From SAR92 clade bacterium H455 (lineage in GTDB: Bacteria > Pseudomonadota > Gammaproteobacteria > Pseudomonadales > Porticoccaceae), in NCBI GenBank assembly GCA_024802545.1, contig CP103416.1, positions 2,356,001 through 2,420,000 on the forward strand: a DNA stretch of 64,000 nucleotides, given 5' to 3'. Positions within the stretch are counted from its first letter, which is position 1; each line of letters starts with the position of its first letter. The notes beneath the pieces are model-generated. The model did no database searches. It was not told where the DNA came from and saw nothing but the letters and a program-made list of their open reading frames with translations. Positions 36,534 through 47,452 of the stretch are shown here, one piece after another. The position numbers were made by a program, and so were the translations under genes.

Positions 36534-37421
36534 CTACTGAAAGGCAACAATGCTAGCCCCAGCAATAGCCAGCACCACCCCAAGCATCTTCCTCTTGGTC
36601 AGTTTTTCACCTAATAAAAAATACGCCAACAGAATAATAAAGACCGTGGACAGCTGATTGTAAATCGCCGCCCTCCCCGCCTCTAAGTACTTAAATCCTG
36701 CAATCCATAACAAGGTCGCCAGAAAAGGCCCCAAGAGCGCCATGGGTATAATCGTGCGCCACATATCGACCCGAAAAAACCCCATAAGCAGCCTATTCTT
36801 TAGATTTCCAGGCCATCTGAAATAGCCATAAATTAGCATTGCTACAACTGCCACCAGAAACCGAAAACTGGTCACCCAAACAACCGACTCTTCGCGATAG
36901 ATATCCCGAACCATCAGGATGCCCACCCCCATAATAGCGTGAGCGCTTGCCGCTAGAAAAATACCAATAACTAAGTCTTTTTTAGCGGCCACCTCGACCT
37001 TAATCACTGCACCGACAAAAACTCCAGAAATCACTAAAAATCCGCCAATGACTTCCCAGGCATTAAGCATTTCACCAAACATTAAGAAACCAACCAGCGT
37101 GATTGCTGGTGTGTAGGCACAGTCAGCGAGGGCTTGAAGGCTAGCGCCGAGACGGTTTAGTGAGGCGGCGATCATTGCGTCGGCAATAGATATGCCCACG
37201 ACACCGCTAATAATTAGGCGCAGATATTCTGATCTAGAGAGGTCAACAATGAGAGGTTCACCGAGAACGGTTAACGTTATGACTAGGCAAAATAAAGCAA
37301 CACAGCTTTTGAAGAAGGTAAGAGGGATCGGTGGAATTTGGTATCCGGCGACTCTCATCAAGATGACGGAAAAAGACCAGACCAAAGCGCAGCCAGCAGC
37401 GTATAAATCGCCAATATACAT
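36534..37421 (-). CDS. EamA/DMT-family transporter
   Basis: 295 aa, ten predicted membrane spans in two EamA repeats (about 1-140 and 150-295), e.g. ALVWSFSVILMRVAG and LEAGRAAIYNQLSTVFIILLAYFLLGE. Likely exports or imports a small metabolite; substrate unknown. It stands alone on the minus strand between two direct copies of a 100-bp palindromic repeat, which makes it a candidate for a recently gained or easily lost gene. Confidence 0.88.
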   Translation of the reverse strand: MYIGDLYAAGCALVWSFSVILMRVAGYQIPPIPLTFFKSCVALFCLVITLTVLGEPLIVDLSRSEYLRLIISGVVGISIADAMIAASLNRLGASLQALADCAYTPAITLVGFLMFGEMLNAWEVIGGFLVISGVFVGAVIKVEVAAKKDLVIGIFLAASAHAIMGVGILMVRDIYREESVVWVTSFRFLVAVVAMLIYGYFRWPGNLKNRLLMGFFRVDMWRTIIPMALLGPFLATLLWIAGFKYLEAGRAAIYNQLSTVFIILLAYFLLGEKLTKRKMLGVVLAIAGASIVAFQ

Positions 37422-37488
37422 AACTGTAAAATCCTTTTTAAAGTTAATGGGTTGTCTTGTTTGAGGTCGAAGCGCCGGGCTTGAGAGC

Positions 37489-37588
37489 TTTGAGATCTCT
37501 CACCTTCGTTCGAGATGACAGACTGGGGGTTGTGCGCGATACCTAAATAATACTGTCATCCCGACAGAGCGCAGCGACGAGGGATCTC
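37489..37588. repeat. 100-bp palindromic repeat, copy B
   Basis: Same length and orientation as copy A, with about five differences (for example CACCTTCG for CACGCTCG and GAGCGCAGCGACG for GAGCGGAACGACG). It lies between the EamA transporter start and the lptG stop, ending 5 bp from the latter. Confidence 0.92.
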
Positions 37589-37593
37589 ATTCC

Positions 37594-38661
37594 CTACCCA
37601 CTACGCCTAAGCAAAAACAAACCCACCAACACACAGAATAATATCGGCACCAACACCGCCAACAGCGGCGGAAACTGAAACACCACACTAAGCGGCCCCA
37701 GCATATCCTGAAAAATCCGGAAACTAATACCAAACACCACGCCAATGAAAATCCGAAATCCCATGGTCGAGTCCCGCAGCGGCCCAAAGACAAATGAGAT
37801 ACCCAACAACACTAACCCAATAATAATCAAAGGCTGTAAAACCTTGCGCCACATGGCTACTTCATAGCTGGCCGTATCTATATTCTGCAGCTCAAGAAAG
37901 GCAATATAGTTATACAAACTCTCAATCGACAGAGAGTCTGCGGGCAAAATATTCAGCATCAATACATTCGGCGTCAACTCCGATTCCCAGCGCCGGGTAA
38001 TCAGCTTGTCTCTCTCTGTACGATCACCCAAAAACCTTGTCACCGACACATTCTCTTCAACCCAATAGCGCTCAGATAAATTAAAGGTCGCCCGGGAGGC
38101 AAAGCTCGCTTCTTGGATCTGTCGCTCATCGTTAAACTGATAGCGGGTCACGCCATACAAGACACCCCCAGGGAACACGGCGTTAGCGTGCATAAACTGA
38201 TTGCCTTCACGATTCCAAAGACCAGACGACGAATCCTGGGCGCTCTCCCCTTTGCGTAAATACTCGCGCTTACCCTCAGCCAACTGATCAAGGTAGGGAG
38301 AAAAATACTCACCAATGGTCATACCTAAAATCACAAAGATCAGCACCGGCTTAAGCACAAAGCCAACGATGCGCTGGGGCGAGACACCGGCCGCACGCAT
38401 CACGATGACTTCACTATTGCCCGCCAGCAAACCAAGGCCCACCAGACAGCCAATCAGTGAAGCGAAGGGAATATATTCATAAATTCTTGAGGGCACCAAG
38501 GTAACTACATAGATCAGCGCATCGGCAAAAAAGTAGTTGCGTGTGACATCCGCAGACTGGTCAATGATCGCCCCCACAGAATCGAGGCCAACCAACACCA
38601 TCAGGGTCACTGCGATAGAGGCAAATATAGTGGTCCCCACATGCCAAGATAGACGCCGCAT
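37594..38661 (-). CDS. lptG: LPS export ABC transporter permease LptG
   Basis: Inner-membrane permease of the LptB2FGC complex that extracts LPS. 355 aa (E. coli LptG 360): N-terminal spans (VGTTIFASIAVTLMVLVGLD), SLIGCLVGLGLLAGNSEVIVMRAAGVS coupling-helix region, a periplasmic beta-jellyroll domain (about 135-265) and three C-terminal spans. Its ATG overlaps the lptF stop by one base. Confidence 0.95.
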   Translation of the reverse strand: MRRLSWHVGTTIFASIAVTLMVLVGLDSVGAIIDQSADVTRNYFFADALIYVVTLVPSRIYEYIPFASLIGCLVGLGLLAGNSEVIVMRAAGVSPQRIVGFVLKPVLIFVILGMTIGEYFSPYLDQLAEGKREYLRKGESAQDSSSGLWNREGNQFMHANAVFPGGVLYGVTRYQFNDERQIQEASFASRATFNLSERYWVEENVSVTRFLGDRTERDKLITRRWESELTPNVLMLNILPADSLSIESLYNYIAFLELQNIDTASYEVAMWRKVLQPLIIIGLVLLGISFVFGPLRDSTMGFRIFIGVVFGISFRIFQDMLGPLSVVFQFPPLLAVLVPILFCVLVGLFLLRRSG

Positions 38662-39773
38662 TATGCCGTCACCTCGCCAGTAGTCAGCGCCACTTTGGAC
38701 TTTTTAGGAGCACCAGACCTGAGTAGAAAAAGGCCAATCGCCAGATACACCGCATGCACCGGCAACAATGTCACCCAGATCGGAATAGCACCGGATTCAA
38801 GGGCGCCGCGCATGGCGTTCAGGGCAACCAGATAAGTAAAGTAGAGCACAATCGCGGGTAATAATTTGCCGTAACGACCCTGACGATTATTGGTACGACT
38901 TAAAGGTACCGCCAATATAGTCACCACCAACACCATTAGCGGAATCGATAGGCGCCACTGCAAGGTCGCCTGCAACTCGAGATCACTTGACCCTATTAGC
39001 AAACCCGTAGCCACAGCATCGGTCTTGGCCTTCTTCATCGCTGGCTGAGTATTCTCTAGGCGTGAGCCATACTCTTCAAAGCGGGTAATCTGATAATCGT
39101 TTTGCCCGGGCACTCCTTCAATGCGGTAGCCGCTCTCCATAACCAAATAACGATCGCTGCTGTTCTCCGCCTGCTGCTGCCTACCCTTATCAGCCAAGAC
39201 CAAAATCAAGCGGCGATCAGAGTTCTCATCACTGCCCGCGGTCATGGCCAAAAAGATCTCGTCTAACTGGCGATCCTCGGTCACCGCCTCGGCATAGGTC
39301 ACCCCTTTGCCTCCAGACAGGGAATAAAACTTCTTCGGCATCAGCTTATCCAGCTCACTGCGCGACTTCTCGGCGTCAAATAGAGCCTCAGCCTTGGCCA
39401 TACCGGATGGAGAAATCGACAGGCTCAACCAGCCGGTGGCCACGGCAAACACCGCGGCAATAATCAATGTGTAACCCATCAGCCGTCGCTCTGACACACC
39501 ACAGGCTTTTAATACACTCATCTCATTTTGCACATAGAGTCGACCAAAGGAGAGCAGTACGGCGAGAAAGAAGGCCAGGGGCAGAGTTAATTCGAGAAAG
39601 CTGGGAATGCGATAGCCGATCATCGCGAAGATAGAGTTGGAATCCATATCCCCGGCCACGGCTTTGGCGAGGTATTTAACAAAGCGGCCACTCATTAGCA
39701 CAAGCAGCAGAATCACGCAGACCGCCGTGGTGGCAGATAGAATTTCGCGGCACAGATAACGGAAAATAATCAC
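38661..39773 (-). CDS. lptF: LPS export ABC transporter permease LptF
   Basis: Partner permease of LptG. 370 aa (E. coli 366). Starts at a GTG (IIFRYLCREILSATTAV, typical LptF N-terminus); FGRLYVQNEMSVLKACGVSERRL is the coupling-helix block; periplasmic domain about 125-255; C-terminal spans to 360. Divergent from pepA, as in many gammaproteobacteria. Confidence 0.95.
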   Translation of the reverse strand: MIIFRYLCREILSATTAVCVILLLVLMSGRFVKYLAKAVAGDMDSNSIFAMIGYRIPSFLELTLPLAFFLAVLLSFGRLYVQNEMSVLKACGVSERRLMGYTLIIAAVFAVATGWLSLSISPSGMAKAEALFDAEKSRSELDKLMPKKFYSLSGGKGVTYAEAVTEDRQLDEIFLAMTAGSDENSDRRLILVLADKGRQQQAENSSDRYLVMESGYRIEGVPGQNDYQITRFEEYGSRLENTQPAMKKAKTDAVATGLLIGSSDLELQATLQWRLSIPLMVLVVTILAVPLSRTNNRQGRYGKLLPAIVLYFTYLVALNAMRGALESGAIPIWVTLLPVHAVYLAIGLFLLRSGAPKKSKVALTTGEVTA

Positions 39774-39879
39774 AGGTTAAACTTATAGCCCTTGGGTGTT
39801 GTAGCGAAATTTATGCTATCGTTCGCGTCGTATTTAGATTCAAATCATTCAAAAAAAACGACTACCAATCGGAGCAAAC

Positions 39880-41349
39880 ATGGATTTTACTGCATCTGCC
39901 GCGCAGCTGTTAAACATAAAAGCGGATTCTCTCATTCTCCCGACCGGCCCACAACTAAAAGACAGTGCTGATGCACTAGATAAGTCTTTAGACGGTGCCA
40001 TCTCTTCTTTAATTAAAGCCGGAGATTTCAGCGGTAACAGCGGCGAGACCCTGGTTATGCATATTCCCGGTGCCAGCGGCAAGCGTATTATCTTGCTCGG
40101 CACTGAGGGCGCAAACAGCCAACAGCAGCAGATAAAAGTTATAGATGCAGGTGCCGCCGCACTGCTCAAGACTCCCAGCGTCAAAGCGGTCTGGGTGGGT
40201 GAAGGCCTTGCTGACGACAGCGAGTGGCAGGCCGGTATAGTGGCACGCAGCATTCAAGCCGCGAGCTACCAGTACGCTCCAGCGCCCAAGGGCATTGCCA
40301 AAACTAAGGCACAAAAATTAAAGTCCGTTACCTATTGGGCACCCACTAGAACCGATCTTAGTGCCGCCAAAAAAGGTCTGGCCTATGGCTCTGCCGTTGG
40401 CAACGGCATGAACGTCGCTCGCCAGCTGGGCAACTTGCCCGCCAATATCTGTACTCCCGACTATCTTGCCACTCAGGCCAAGGCTCTCGCCAAAGGCCAA
40501 GCCAAGTTCACCACCAGCGTGCTCAGCGAAGCGGATATGAAGAAACTCAAGATGGGCTCTTTGCTCTCGGTTTCCGCAGGCAGCGATGTGCCAGCCAAAA
40601 TGATCGTAATGAAATACCAGGGCACCAAAGCCTCGGTTAAGCCGATTGTCCTAGTGGGCAAAGCGGTGACCTTTGACTCCGGCGGCATAAGTCTCAAACC
40701 TGGCAATGGCATGGACGAGATGAAATACGATATGTGCGGCGGCGCCTCTGTGATCGGTGTATTCAATGCTCTGATCGAAAACCAACTACCTATCAATGTT
40801 GTCGGCATAGTCCCAGCCACCGAAAATATGCCCAACGGCCACGCAACCAAGCCCGGCGACGTAGTCACCAGCATGTCTGGCCAGACCATTGAAGTATTGA
40901 ACACCGATGCCGAAGGTCGCTTGATTCTCTGTGATGCCCTCACCTACGCCGGACGCTTCAAGCCCGACACCGTGATTGATATCGCCACTCTTACCGGTGC
41001 TGTAATTGGCGCACTAGGTAAGGTTACCGCTGGCCTGCTCGCCAATGACGACGAACTTGCCGAACAGCTGCTCAGCAGTGGCACCCGCAGTGGCGACCGC
41101 GCCTGGCGTCTGCCGCTCTTTGAAGAGTATGACGAACTGCTGAAAAGTAACTTTGCTGATATCGCCAATATTGGCGGCCCTCAGGCCGGCACTATTACTG
41201 CTGCCTGCTTCCTCGCCCGTTTCACTAAGAAGTACAAGTGGGCACATTTGGATGTTGCCGGAACCGCATGGGTTTCGGGTGCCGCCAAAGGTTCCACTGG
41301 CCGACCTGTACCTATATTGATGGACTATCTGCGCAGCAAGGCGGGATAA
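39880..41349 (+). CDS. pepA: Leucyl aminopeptidase (cytosol aminopeptidase, PepA)
   Basis: Dizinc M17 aminopeptidase; in E. coli also a DNA-binding accessory factor. 489 aa. Catalytic block: VGKAVTFDSGGISLKPG (Lys and Asp ligands), DMCGGASV and the NTDAEGRLILCDAL signature (about 343-356). The N-terminal macro-like domain spans about 1-160. Order lptFG (divergent)-pepA-holC-valS is conserved. Confidence 0.96.
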   Translation: MDFTASAAQLLNIKADSLILPTGPQLKDSADALDKSLDGAISSLIKAGDFSGNSGETLVMHIPGASGKRIILLGTEGANSQQQQIKVIDAGAAALLKTPSVKAVWVGEGLADDSEWQAGIVARSIQAASYQYAPAPKGIAKTKAQKLKSVTYWAPTRTDLSAAKKGLAYGSAVGNGMNVARQLGNLPANICTPDYLATQAKALAKGQAKFTTSVLSEADMKKLKMGSLLSVSAGSDVPAKMIVMKYQGTKASVKPIVLVGKAVTFDSGGISLKPGNGMDEMKYDMCGGASVIGVFNALIENQLPINVVGIVPATENMPNGHATKPGDVVTSMSGQTIEVLNTDAEGRLILCDALTYAGRFKPDTVIDIATLTGAVIGALGKVTAGLLANDDELAEQLLSSGTRSGDRAWRLPLFEEYDELLKSNFADIANIGGPQAGTITAACFLARFTKKYKWAHLDVAGTAWVSGAAKGSTGRPVPILMDYLRSKAG

Positions 41350-41356
41350 GGCCAAG

Positions 41357-41788
41357 ATGACCAGTGTTTCCTTTTACAAGTTATCCGGCGACCTACAGGT
41401 CGCCCTCGCACTGGTCTGTCAGCTGACACAAAAGGCGATTAATGCCAATCAACAGGTGCTCTGTTTAGTGCCCGACATGGACACCGCACAGCAGTTGGAT
41501 AAACTACTCTGGGACTTTCAGGCCAGCGCATTTGTACCCCACGGTCTTGGTACTGAGCACCTGCCTATCGCCATTAGTGCCGACAGCAGCGATCCCGGCG
41601 AGCATCACGGCATTCTGATCAACCTGCAGGGCTCCATTCCTACCTGGTTTAGCCGCTTTGAACGGGTGATGGAAGTGATCTATCCCGAGCCCGCTTACGA
41701 ACAGGCCAAGCGCGACAACTTTAAGTTCTATAAAGAGCGCGGCTATTGCCTAAATTTCCACGACCTTACTGAAAAATTTAAACCCTAA
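41357..41788 (+). CDS. holC: DNA polymerase III chi subunit
   Basis: 143 aa. Clamp-loader accessory subunit that binds SSB's C-terminal tip and psi. Start VSFYKLSG and the PHGLGTEHLPIAIS and LINLQGSIPTWFSRFERVMEV blocks match HolC. It lies 7 bp after pepA and overlaps the next ORF (TAATG). Partners in this window: ssb at 3820-4332 and the HolD candidate at 17318-18070. Confidence 0.95.
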   Translation: MTSVSFYKLSGDLQVALALVCQLTQKAINANQQVLCLVPDMDTAQQLDKLLWDFQASAFVPHGLGTEHLPIAISADSSDPGEHHGILINLQGSIPTWFSRFERVMEVIYPEPAYEQAKRDNFKFYKERGYCLNFHDLTEKFKP

Positions 41789-42222
41789 TGGCTGATCAGA
41801 CTAACCCGAGCCACAGCGCCAAAATCAGCTCCTCAGATCTTGAAAACCTGCTCGACGATCTCTACTCCCTGCAAGACAACCTACTCTCTGACAGCGCTGA
41901 AAAAGCCCTGCACAACAGTGAGCTACAACTGCCTGACAGCCTCAGTGACGACGATGTGCACAATCTTGAGATCCCAATTCTCAGTGATGTGGTGGACGAT
42001 GAAGTAGATGGCGAAAAACGTCTCAGCGACCAGTTTAATCAAGCCCAGCAACATCTCTTTGAAAAGCCCTCTGCCACACAGACCAGCACCAATGGGCCGA
42101 GCAACGACCAGATTAACGCCGTGGTCAATAAACTGATGGCGAAAATGCGTCCGCGAATCGACCAGCTGCTGCGCGAGAAGATTCGCAACCTCGTGGTCGA
42201 GCGATTTAATCGCGAAAATTAA
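41788..42222 (+). CDS. Conserved acidic hypothetical protein between holC and valS
   Basis: 144 aa, not assigned to a named family. Acidic N-terminal two thirds rich in Asp/Ser/Leu (ENLLDDLYSLQDNLLSDS, DSLSDDDVHNL), then a basic amphipathic C-terminus (QINAVVNKLMAKMRPRIDQLL ... REKIRNLVVERF). Small ORFs with a similar C-terminus lie between holC and valS in other gammaproteobacteria, so it is likely real. The ATG overlaps the holC stop (TAATG), indicating translational coupling; function unknown. A TATAAT at 42279-42284 in the next gap may serve valS. Confidence 0.75.
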   Translation: MADQTNPSHSAKISSSDLENLLDDLYSLQDNLLSDSAEKALHNSELQLPDSLSDDDVHNLEIPILSDVVDDEVDGEKRLSDQFNQAQQHLFEKPSATQTSTNGPSNDQINAVVNKLMAKMRPRIDQLLREKIRNLVVERFNREN

Positions 42223-42331
42223 TTCAGTCTCAGGGCAGTTGTTGGCCCTCAGCGCTAGGAACAAAAGCTAGCAACCCCTATAATCTGCCTCCTAAATTCT
42301 CCGCCCCAAAACCAGATAACCGAGCTCGATA

Positions 42332-45229
42332 ATGGAAAAAACATTTGCCCCCCAGGAAATAGACACCAAATGGTATAAAACCTGGGAAGACCGCGGCTAT
42401 TTTGCCCCCAATATGAGCGGCAGCGGCGACGCCGGCGAGCCCTACAGCATTATTATTCCACCACCCAATGTCACCGGCAGCCTGCACATTGGCCACGCCC
42501 TGCAGCACGGTATTATGGATGCTCTGACTCGCTACAATCGCATGAAAGGCAAGAACGCCCTCTGGCAAGTGGGCACAGACCATGCGGGTATCGCCACCCA
42601 GATGGTGGTTGAGCGCAAACTGGCCGCCGAGGGCCAGCCCGGCCGCGAAGAACTGGGCCGCGAAAAATTTATTGAGAAAATCTGGGAGTGGAAGGAAGAG
42701 TCCGGCGGCACTATTACGCAACAGATGCGTCGTCTCGGCAACTCTGTGGACTGGGAAACCGAACGCTTCACCATGGACGATGGCTTTTACAAAGGCGTTC
42801 AAGAAGCCTTTATCCGCCTCCATGCCGATGGTCTGATTTACCGCGGCAAGCGCCTGGTCAACTGGGACCCGAAACTGCACACAGCTATCTCCGATCTCGA
42901 AGTTGAGAACCGCGAAGTCAAAGGCAAGATGTGGCATCTGCGCTATCCACTGGCCAATGGTGCCAAAACCTTGGATGGCAAAGACTATATAGTTGTCGCC
43001 ACCACCCGCCCTGAAACCATGCTCGGCGATACCGGCGTTGCGGTGAACCCGGAAGACTGCCGCTACCAAAATCTGGTCGGTCAGTTTGTCGAATTACCCT
43101 TACTGGGTCGCCTAATTCCCATAGTCGCCGACGACTACGCCAATATGGAAAAAGGCACCGGCTGCGTGAAAATCACCCCAGCCCACGACTTTAATGACTA
43201 CGAAGTTGGTCAGCGTCAGAAGCTGCCAATGATCAACATCCTCACCACCAATGCCGATATTCGCCAGACCGCTGAATGCGTTAATTCCGACGGCAGCGAC
43301 AACAACGACCTAGACGCCACTCTGCCGGAAAAATACCGCGGCATGGAACGCTTCGCCGCCCGCCGTGAAATCGTCGCCGACTTTGAAGCCCTAGGCTTGT
43401 TGGAAAGCATTGAAGAAAACGACATGACCGTACCCTACGGCGATCGTGGTGGCGTGGTTATCGAACCCCTACTCACCAACCAATGGTATGTGGACGCCAA
43501 AAAACTGGCTGGCCCAGCCATCGAAGCAGTAGAAGATGGACGCATCAAATTTGTTCCCCAGCAGTATGAAAATATGTACTTCTCCTGGATGCGCAATATT
43601 CAAGACTGGTGTATCTCGCGCCAGCTGTGGTGGGGCCACCAGATTCCCGCCTGGTACGACGAAGCCGGCAAAGCCTATGTGGGCAGAGACGAAGCTGACG
43701 TCCGTAAAAAATATAACCTAGGTGATATGGCTCTCAAGCAAGACGAAGATGTTCTGGATACCTGGTTCTCCTCAGCACTCTGGACCTTCGGCACTCAGGG
43801 CTGGCCCAAGCAGACCGAACGCCTGAAAATGTTCCACCCCACCGACGTGCTGGTCACCGGATTCGACATTATTTTCTTCTGGGTCGCACGCATGGTGATG
43901 ATGAGCATGCACCTGATCAAAGACGAAAACGGCGAGCCCGAAATACCCTTCAAAACTGTCTATGTCACCGGCCTGATCCGCGACGAACAGGGCCAAAAAA
44001 TGTCCAAGTCGAAAGGCAATGTTCTCGACCCCTTGGATATGATCGATGGCATTGATATAGAAACCCTGCTGGCCAAACGCACCGGCAACATGATGCAGCC
44101 CCAGCAAGCCGCCAAGATCGCCAGCCGCACCAGAAAACAATTCCCCAATGGCATCGAGCCTCACGGGTCAGATGCATTGCGTTTCACTCTTTGCGCACTG
44201 GCCTCAACCGGCCGCGATATCAACTGGGATATGAAACGCCTAGAAGGCTACCGCAATTTCTGTAACAAAATCTGGAATGCCTCACGCTACGTGCTGATGA
44301 ACGCTAGCGGAGAACAGGGTGTTGAAGACTGCGGGCAAGATAATTCCGAAGACTACAAACTCAGCCTCGCCGACCGCTGGATTATCTCGCGTCTGCAACA
44401 AGCAGAAACCGACGTCACCGACGCCATCAATAGCTACAGATTTGATCTCGCGGCACAGGCCCTCTATGACTTCGTCTGGAATGAATACTGTGATTGGTAC
44501 CTAGAACTATCCAAGCCGGTCCTCTGGGACGAGAACGGCGACCCGCAACTGCAGAAAGGCACTCGCCGCACATTGGTTCGAGTACTAGAAGCCACCCTGC
44601 GCCTAGCCCACCCCATGCTGCCCTTTATAACCGAAGAGATCTGGCAGAATATCGCGCCACTGGCCGGTGTTGAACTGAACCCCGCGGGCGACACCATTAT
44701 GCTGCAGCGCTATCCAGAAGCCGACAGTAGCCAGGTAGATCAAGACGCCCTGGCAGATATCGAATGGCTCAAAGCGGTAATTATCGGCGTGCGCAATATT
44801 CGTGGCGAAATGAACATCTCCCCCGCCAAAACCCTGCCGATCTATATGACCAAAGGCGGTGACAACGATCAGCGCCGTATGCAAGACAACCACCAGTTTC
44901 TCAGCAAGCTGGCCAATCTGGAATCCATTACCTGGCTCGATAATCCAGAGGATGCACCACTCTGTGCCACGGCACTGGCCGGTGATCTGGAAATCCTTGT
45001 CCCCATGGCTGGCATCATCGACGTCGACGCCGAACTGGCACGTCTCGATCGCGAAATTGAAAAGAACGCTCTGGAAGCGAAGAAGCTCTCTGGCAAACTC
45101 AGCAACGCAAAATTTGTCGACAATGCACCAGCAGAAGTGGTCGCCAAAGAACGTCAAAAACTCAGTGAATTTGAGAGTTCCCTGACCCAGTTACAAGAGA
45201 AGCGCAGCGTAATTTCTGAAATGGCCTAG
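42332..45229 (+). CDS. valS: Valyl-tRNA synthetase
   Basis: Class Ia synthetase, 965 aa (E. coli 951). [15 protein letters not shown] (HIGH, about 46-61), editing domain with [22 protein letters not shown] at [14 protein letters not shown], anticodon-binding domain and the C-terminal coiled-coil arm (about 895-965, [15 protein letters not shown]) specific to ValRS. Confidence 0.98.
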   Translation: MEKTFAPQEIDTKWYKTWEDRGYFAPNMSGSGDAGEPYSIIIPPPNVTGSLHIGHALQHGIMDALTRYNRMKGKNALWQVGTDHAGIATQMVVERKLAAEGQPGREELGREKFIEKIWEWKEESGGTITQQMRRLGNSVDWETERFTMDDGFYKGVQEAFIRLHADGLIYRGKRLVNWDPKLHTAISDLEVENREVKGKMWHLRYPLANGAKTLDGKDYIVVATTRPETMLGDTGVAVNPEDCRYQNLVGQFVELPLLGRLIPIVADDYANMEKGTGCVKITPAHDFNDYEVGQRQKLPMINILTTNADIRQTAECVNSDGSDNNDLDATLPEKYRGMERFAARREIVADFEALGLLESIEENDMTVPYGDRGGVVIEPLLTNQWYVDAKKLAGPAIEAVEDGRIKFVPQQYENMYFSWMRNIQDWCISRQLWWGHQIPAWYDEAGKAYVGRDEADVRKKYNLGDMALKQDEDVLDTWFSSALWTFGTQGWPKQTERLKMFHPTDVLVTGFDIIFFWVARMVMMSMHLIKDENGEPEIPFKTVYVTGLIRDEQGQKMSKSKGNVLDPLDMIDGIDIETLLAKRTGNMMQPQQAAKIASRTRKQFPNGIEPHGSDALRFTLCALASTGRDINWDMKRLEGYRNFCNKIWNASRYVLMNASGEQGVEDCGQDNSEDYKLSLADRWIISRLQQAETDVTDAINSYRFDLAAQALYDFVWNEYCDWYLELSKPVLWDENGDPQLQKGTRRTLVRVLEATLRLAHPMLPFITEEIWQNIAPLAGVELNPAGDTIMLQRYPEADSSQVDQDALADIEWLKAVIIGVRNIRGEMNISPAKTLPIYMTKGGDNDQRRMQDNHQFLSKLANLESITWLDNPEDAPLCATALAGDLEILVPMAGIIDVDAELARLDREIEKNALEAKKLSGKLSNAKFVDNAPAEVVAKERQKLSEFESSLTQLQEKRSVISEMA

Positions 45230-45267
45230 GGTCTTTTGACGCTAACCGAAAAAACAAAGAGAACCGA

Positions 45268-47298
45268 ATGGCCAAAACCCTCAACCCCCAGCAGCAGGCT
45301 GCGCTGAAATACATCGACGGCCCGCTGCTAGTGCTCGCCGGAGCCGGCAGTGGTAAAACCAGTGTAATCACGCAAAAGATCGCCTACCTCGTCGAAGAGT
45401 GCGGTATCCCCGCGCGCAACATCGCCGCCGTGACCTTCACCAACAAAGCCGCCCGGGAAATGAAAGCCCGAGTCGCCAGCCTGCTCAGCGGCGCTGATGG
45501 CAGAGGCCTCACCGTATCCACCTTCCACAACCTGGGCCTGAACATTATTCGCAGCGAGATCAAAGCCCTGGGATTCAAGCCCGGCTTCTCGATCCTCGAC
45601 CAAGAAGACTGCCGCAATCTATTAAAAGAATTATTGTCGCGCAACAGCGAACTCGATGAAAAGCTTATCGACACCGCCCAGAACACTATCTCCAACTGGA
45701 AGAACGGCCTCCTCGAACCCCACCAAGCCGCCAGTGCATCTGCAGGTAATAGCGAGCAAGCCACAGCCATGCTCTACGAACGCTATCAACGCGCCCTCAA
45801 AGCGTATAACGCCGTCGACTTCGACGACTTGATCATGACCCCCGTGCTGCTGTTTCGTAACAACCCCGAGATTCTCGGCAAGTGGAAGAGACGCATCCGC
45901 TACCTGCTGGTAGATGAATATCAAGACACCAACCTCGCCCAGTACGAACTGGTGCGAACATTGGTCAATGAAAAGCAAGCACTCACCGTAGTCGGCGACG
46001 ACGATCAGTCAATCTACGCCTGGCGTGGTGCGCGCCCGGAAAACCTTATGCAACTGCAGACCGATTTTCCCACCCTCAATATTATTAAGCTCGAGCAGAA
46101 CTACCGCTCCACCGGCCGTATACTCAAAGCCGCCAACACGCTCATTGCCAACAACCCTCACCTGATCAGCAAAGCGCTGTGGAGTGAACTGGGTCCCGGC
46201 GACCCACTGCGCTTTATCAGCAGTGACAACGAAGACGGCGAATGCGAACGCGTGGTCAACGAAATTATCGACATGCGCCTCAAGCGACGCTGTAAATACA
46301 GTGATTTCGCCGTGCTCTATCGTGGCAACTACCAAGCCAAGATAATTGAAATTAAACTGCAATCTCAGAGTATTCCCTACGAGATCACCGGCGGCCAATC
46401 CTTCTACGCCAAAACCGAAATCAAAGACATCATGGCCTACCTGCGGTTAATCATTAACCCAGACGACGACAACGCCATGCTGCGGATCATCAACACCCCG
46501 CGACGTCAGATCGGCCCCACCACCTTAGAAAAACTCGGTGAATACTCCAACAAACGCACCTTGTCACTCTACGACGCCATCGACGAAGTCGGCCTCACCG
46601 CCACCATGCCAGCGAAAAACTTAGAGCGCCTAAAACGCTTCAAAAACTGGGTACAGAATATCAATCGCAACGTCTACAACGGCAAACCCATTGAAGCCAT
46701 CAATGAAATGCTCGACGACATCGAATACCTCGACTGGCTCAAGGCCAACGCCAGCAGCGACCACGTCGCCCACAAGCGCTGGGACAACGTGCAGTTTTTG
46801 CTCAAGCAATTAGCTCAGGTGTTAAAGAACGACGAAACTGAAACCGACGAAGAAAAAGGCGACACTAAGATTGAAAACGCCATCTCCAAGCTGATCCTCA
46901 GAGACCTCCTCGACCGTGAGAAGGAAGAATCCGCGGATGATAAAGTCCAGCTGATGACATTGCATGCGGCGAAGGGATTGGAGTTTTTGCATGTGTTTAT
47001 GGTGGGCATGGAAGAAGACATCCTGCCCCATAAAAACAGTGTTGAAGGTGGTGCCATTGAAGAAGAGCGGCGTCTAGCCTATGTGGGTATTACCCGGGCG
47101 CAGCGCACGCTGACAATGACCAGTGCACGGCAGCGGACGCAGTTTGGTGATACGTCGCCAACTACCCCGAGTCGTTTTGTCGATGAGTTGCCAGAGGATG
47201 ATTTGGTGCGGATTGGCGGTGGTGTTGAGATGAGTAAGGAAGAGAATCAGGCTAAAGGTGAGGAGTCATTGGCGGCGTTGAAGTCGTTGTTTGGGTGA
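45268..47298 (+). CDS. rep: ATP-dependent DNA helicase Rep
   Basis: Superfamily 1A 3'-5' helicase that clears protein roadblocks and restarts forks. 676 aa (E. coli 673). Motifs: Q motif LNPQQQAAL, Walker A GAGSGKTS (about 24-31), Walker B LLVDEYQDTN, GDDDQSIYAWRGA, VTVSTFHNLG-type Ia/Ib blocks, LMTLHAAKGLEF and YVGITRAQ. Lengths and motifs favour Rep over UvrD. Accessory DNA begins directly after its stop. Confidence 0.95.
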   Translation: MAKTLNPQQQAALKYIDGPLLVLAGAGSGKTSVITQKIAYLVEECGIPARNIAAVTFTNKAAREMKARVASLLSGADGRGLTVSTFHNLGLNIIRSEIKALGFKPGFSILDQEDCRNLLKELLSRNSELDEKLIDTAQNTISNWKNGLLEPHQAASASAGNSEQATAMLYERYQRALKAYNAVDFDDLIMTPVLLFRNNPEILGKWKRRIRYLLVDEYQDTNLAQYELVRTLVNEKQALTVVGDDDQSIYAWRGARPENLMQLQTDFPTLNIIKLEQNYRSTGRILKAANTLIANNPHLISKALWSELGPGDPLRFISSDNEDGECERVVNEIIDMRLKRRCKYSDFAVLYRGNYQAKIIEIKLQSQSIPYEITGGQSFYAKTEIKDIMAYLRLIINPDDDNAMLRIINTPRRQIGPTTLEKLGEYSNKRTLSLYDAIDEVGLTATMPAKNLERLKRFKNWVQNINRNVYNGKPIEAINEMLDDIEYLDWLKANASSDHVAHKRWDNVQFLLKQLAQVLKNDETETDEEKGDTKIENAISKLILRDLLDREKEESADDKVQLMTLHAAKGLEFLHVFMVGMEEDILPHKNSVEGGAIEEERRLAYVGITRAQRTLTMTSARQRTQFGDTSPTTPSRFVDELPEDDLVRIGGGVEMSKEENQAKGEESLAALKSLFG

Positions 47299-47308
47299 GC
47301 TCCATGCT

Positions 47309-47342
47309 TGTCATCACGACAGAGAAAGCTACGAGGGAACTC
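47309..47342. repeat. Partial copy (one arm) of the palindromic repeat
   Basis: TGTCATCACGACAGAG followed by AAAGCTACGAGGGAACTC matches the right arm of copies A and B with a few mismatches. It lies 11 bp after rep, at the boundary of the accessory stretch. Confidence 0.7.
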
Positions 47343-47452
47343 AACCCAAGCCGTCAACAGCACCAAAACCACAGCCCGCACGCCGTAACATTCACATAGT
47401 ACAAGCAAAAAATAATACTTATACTCTAGCTATTATCTCAAGAGGCACCGTT

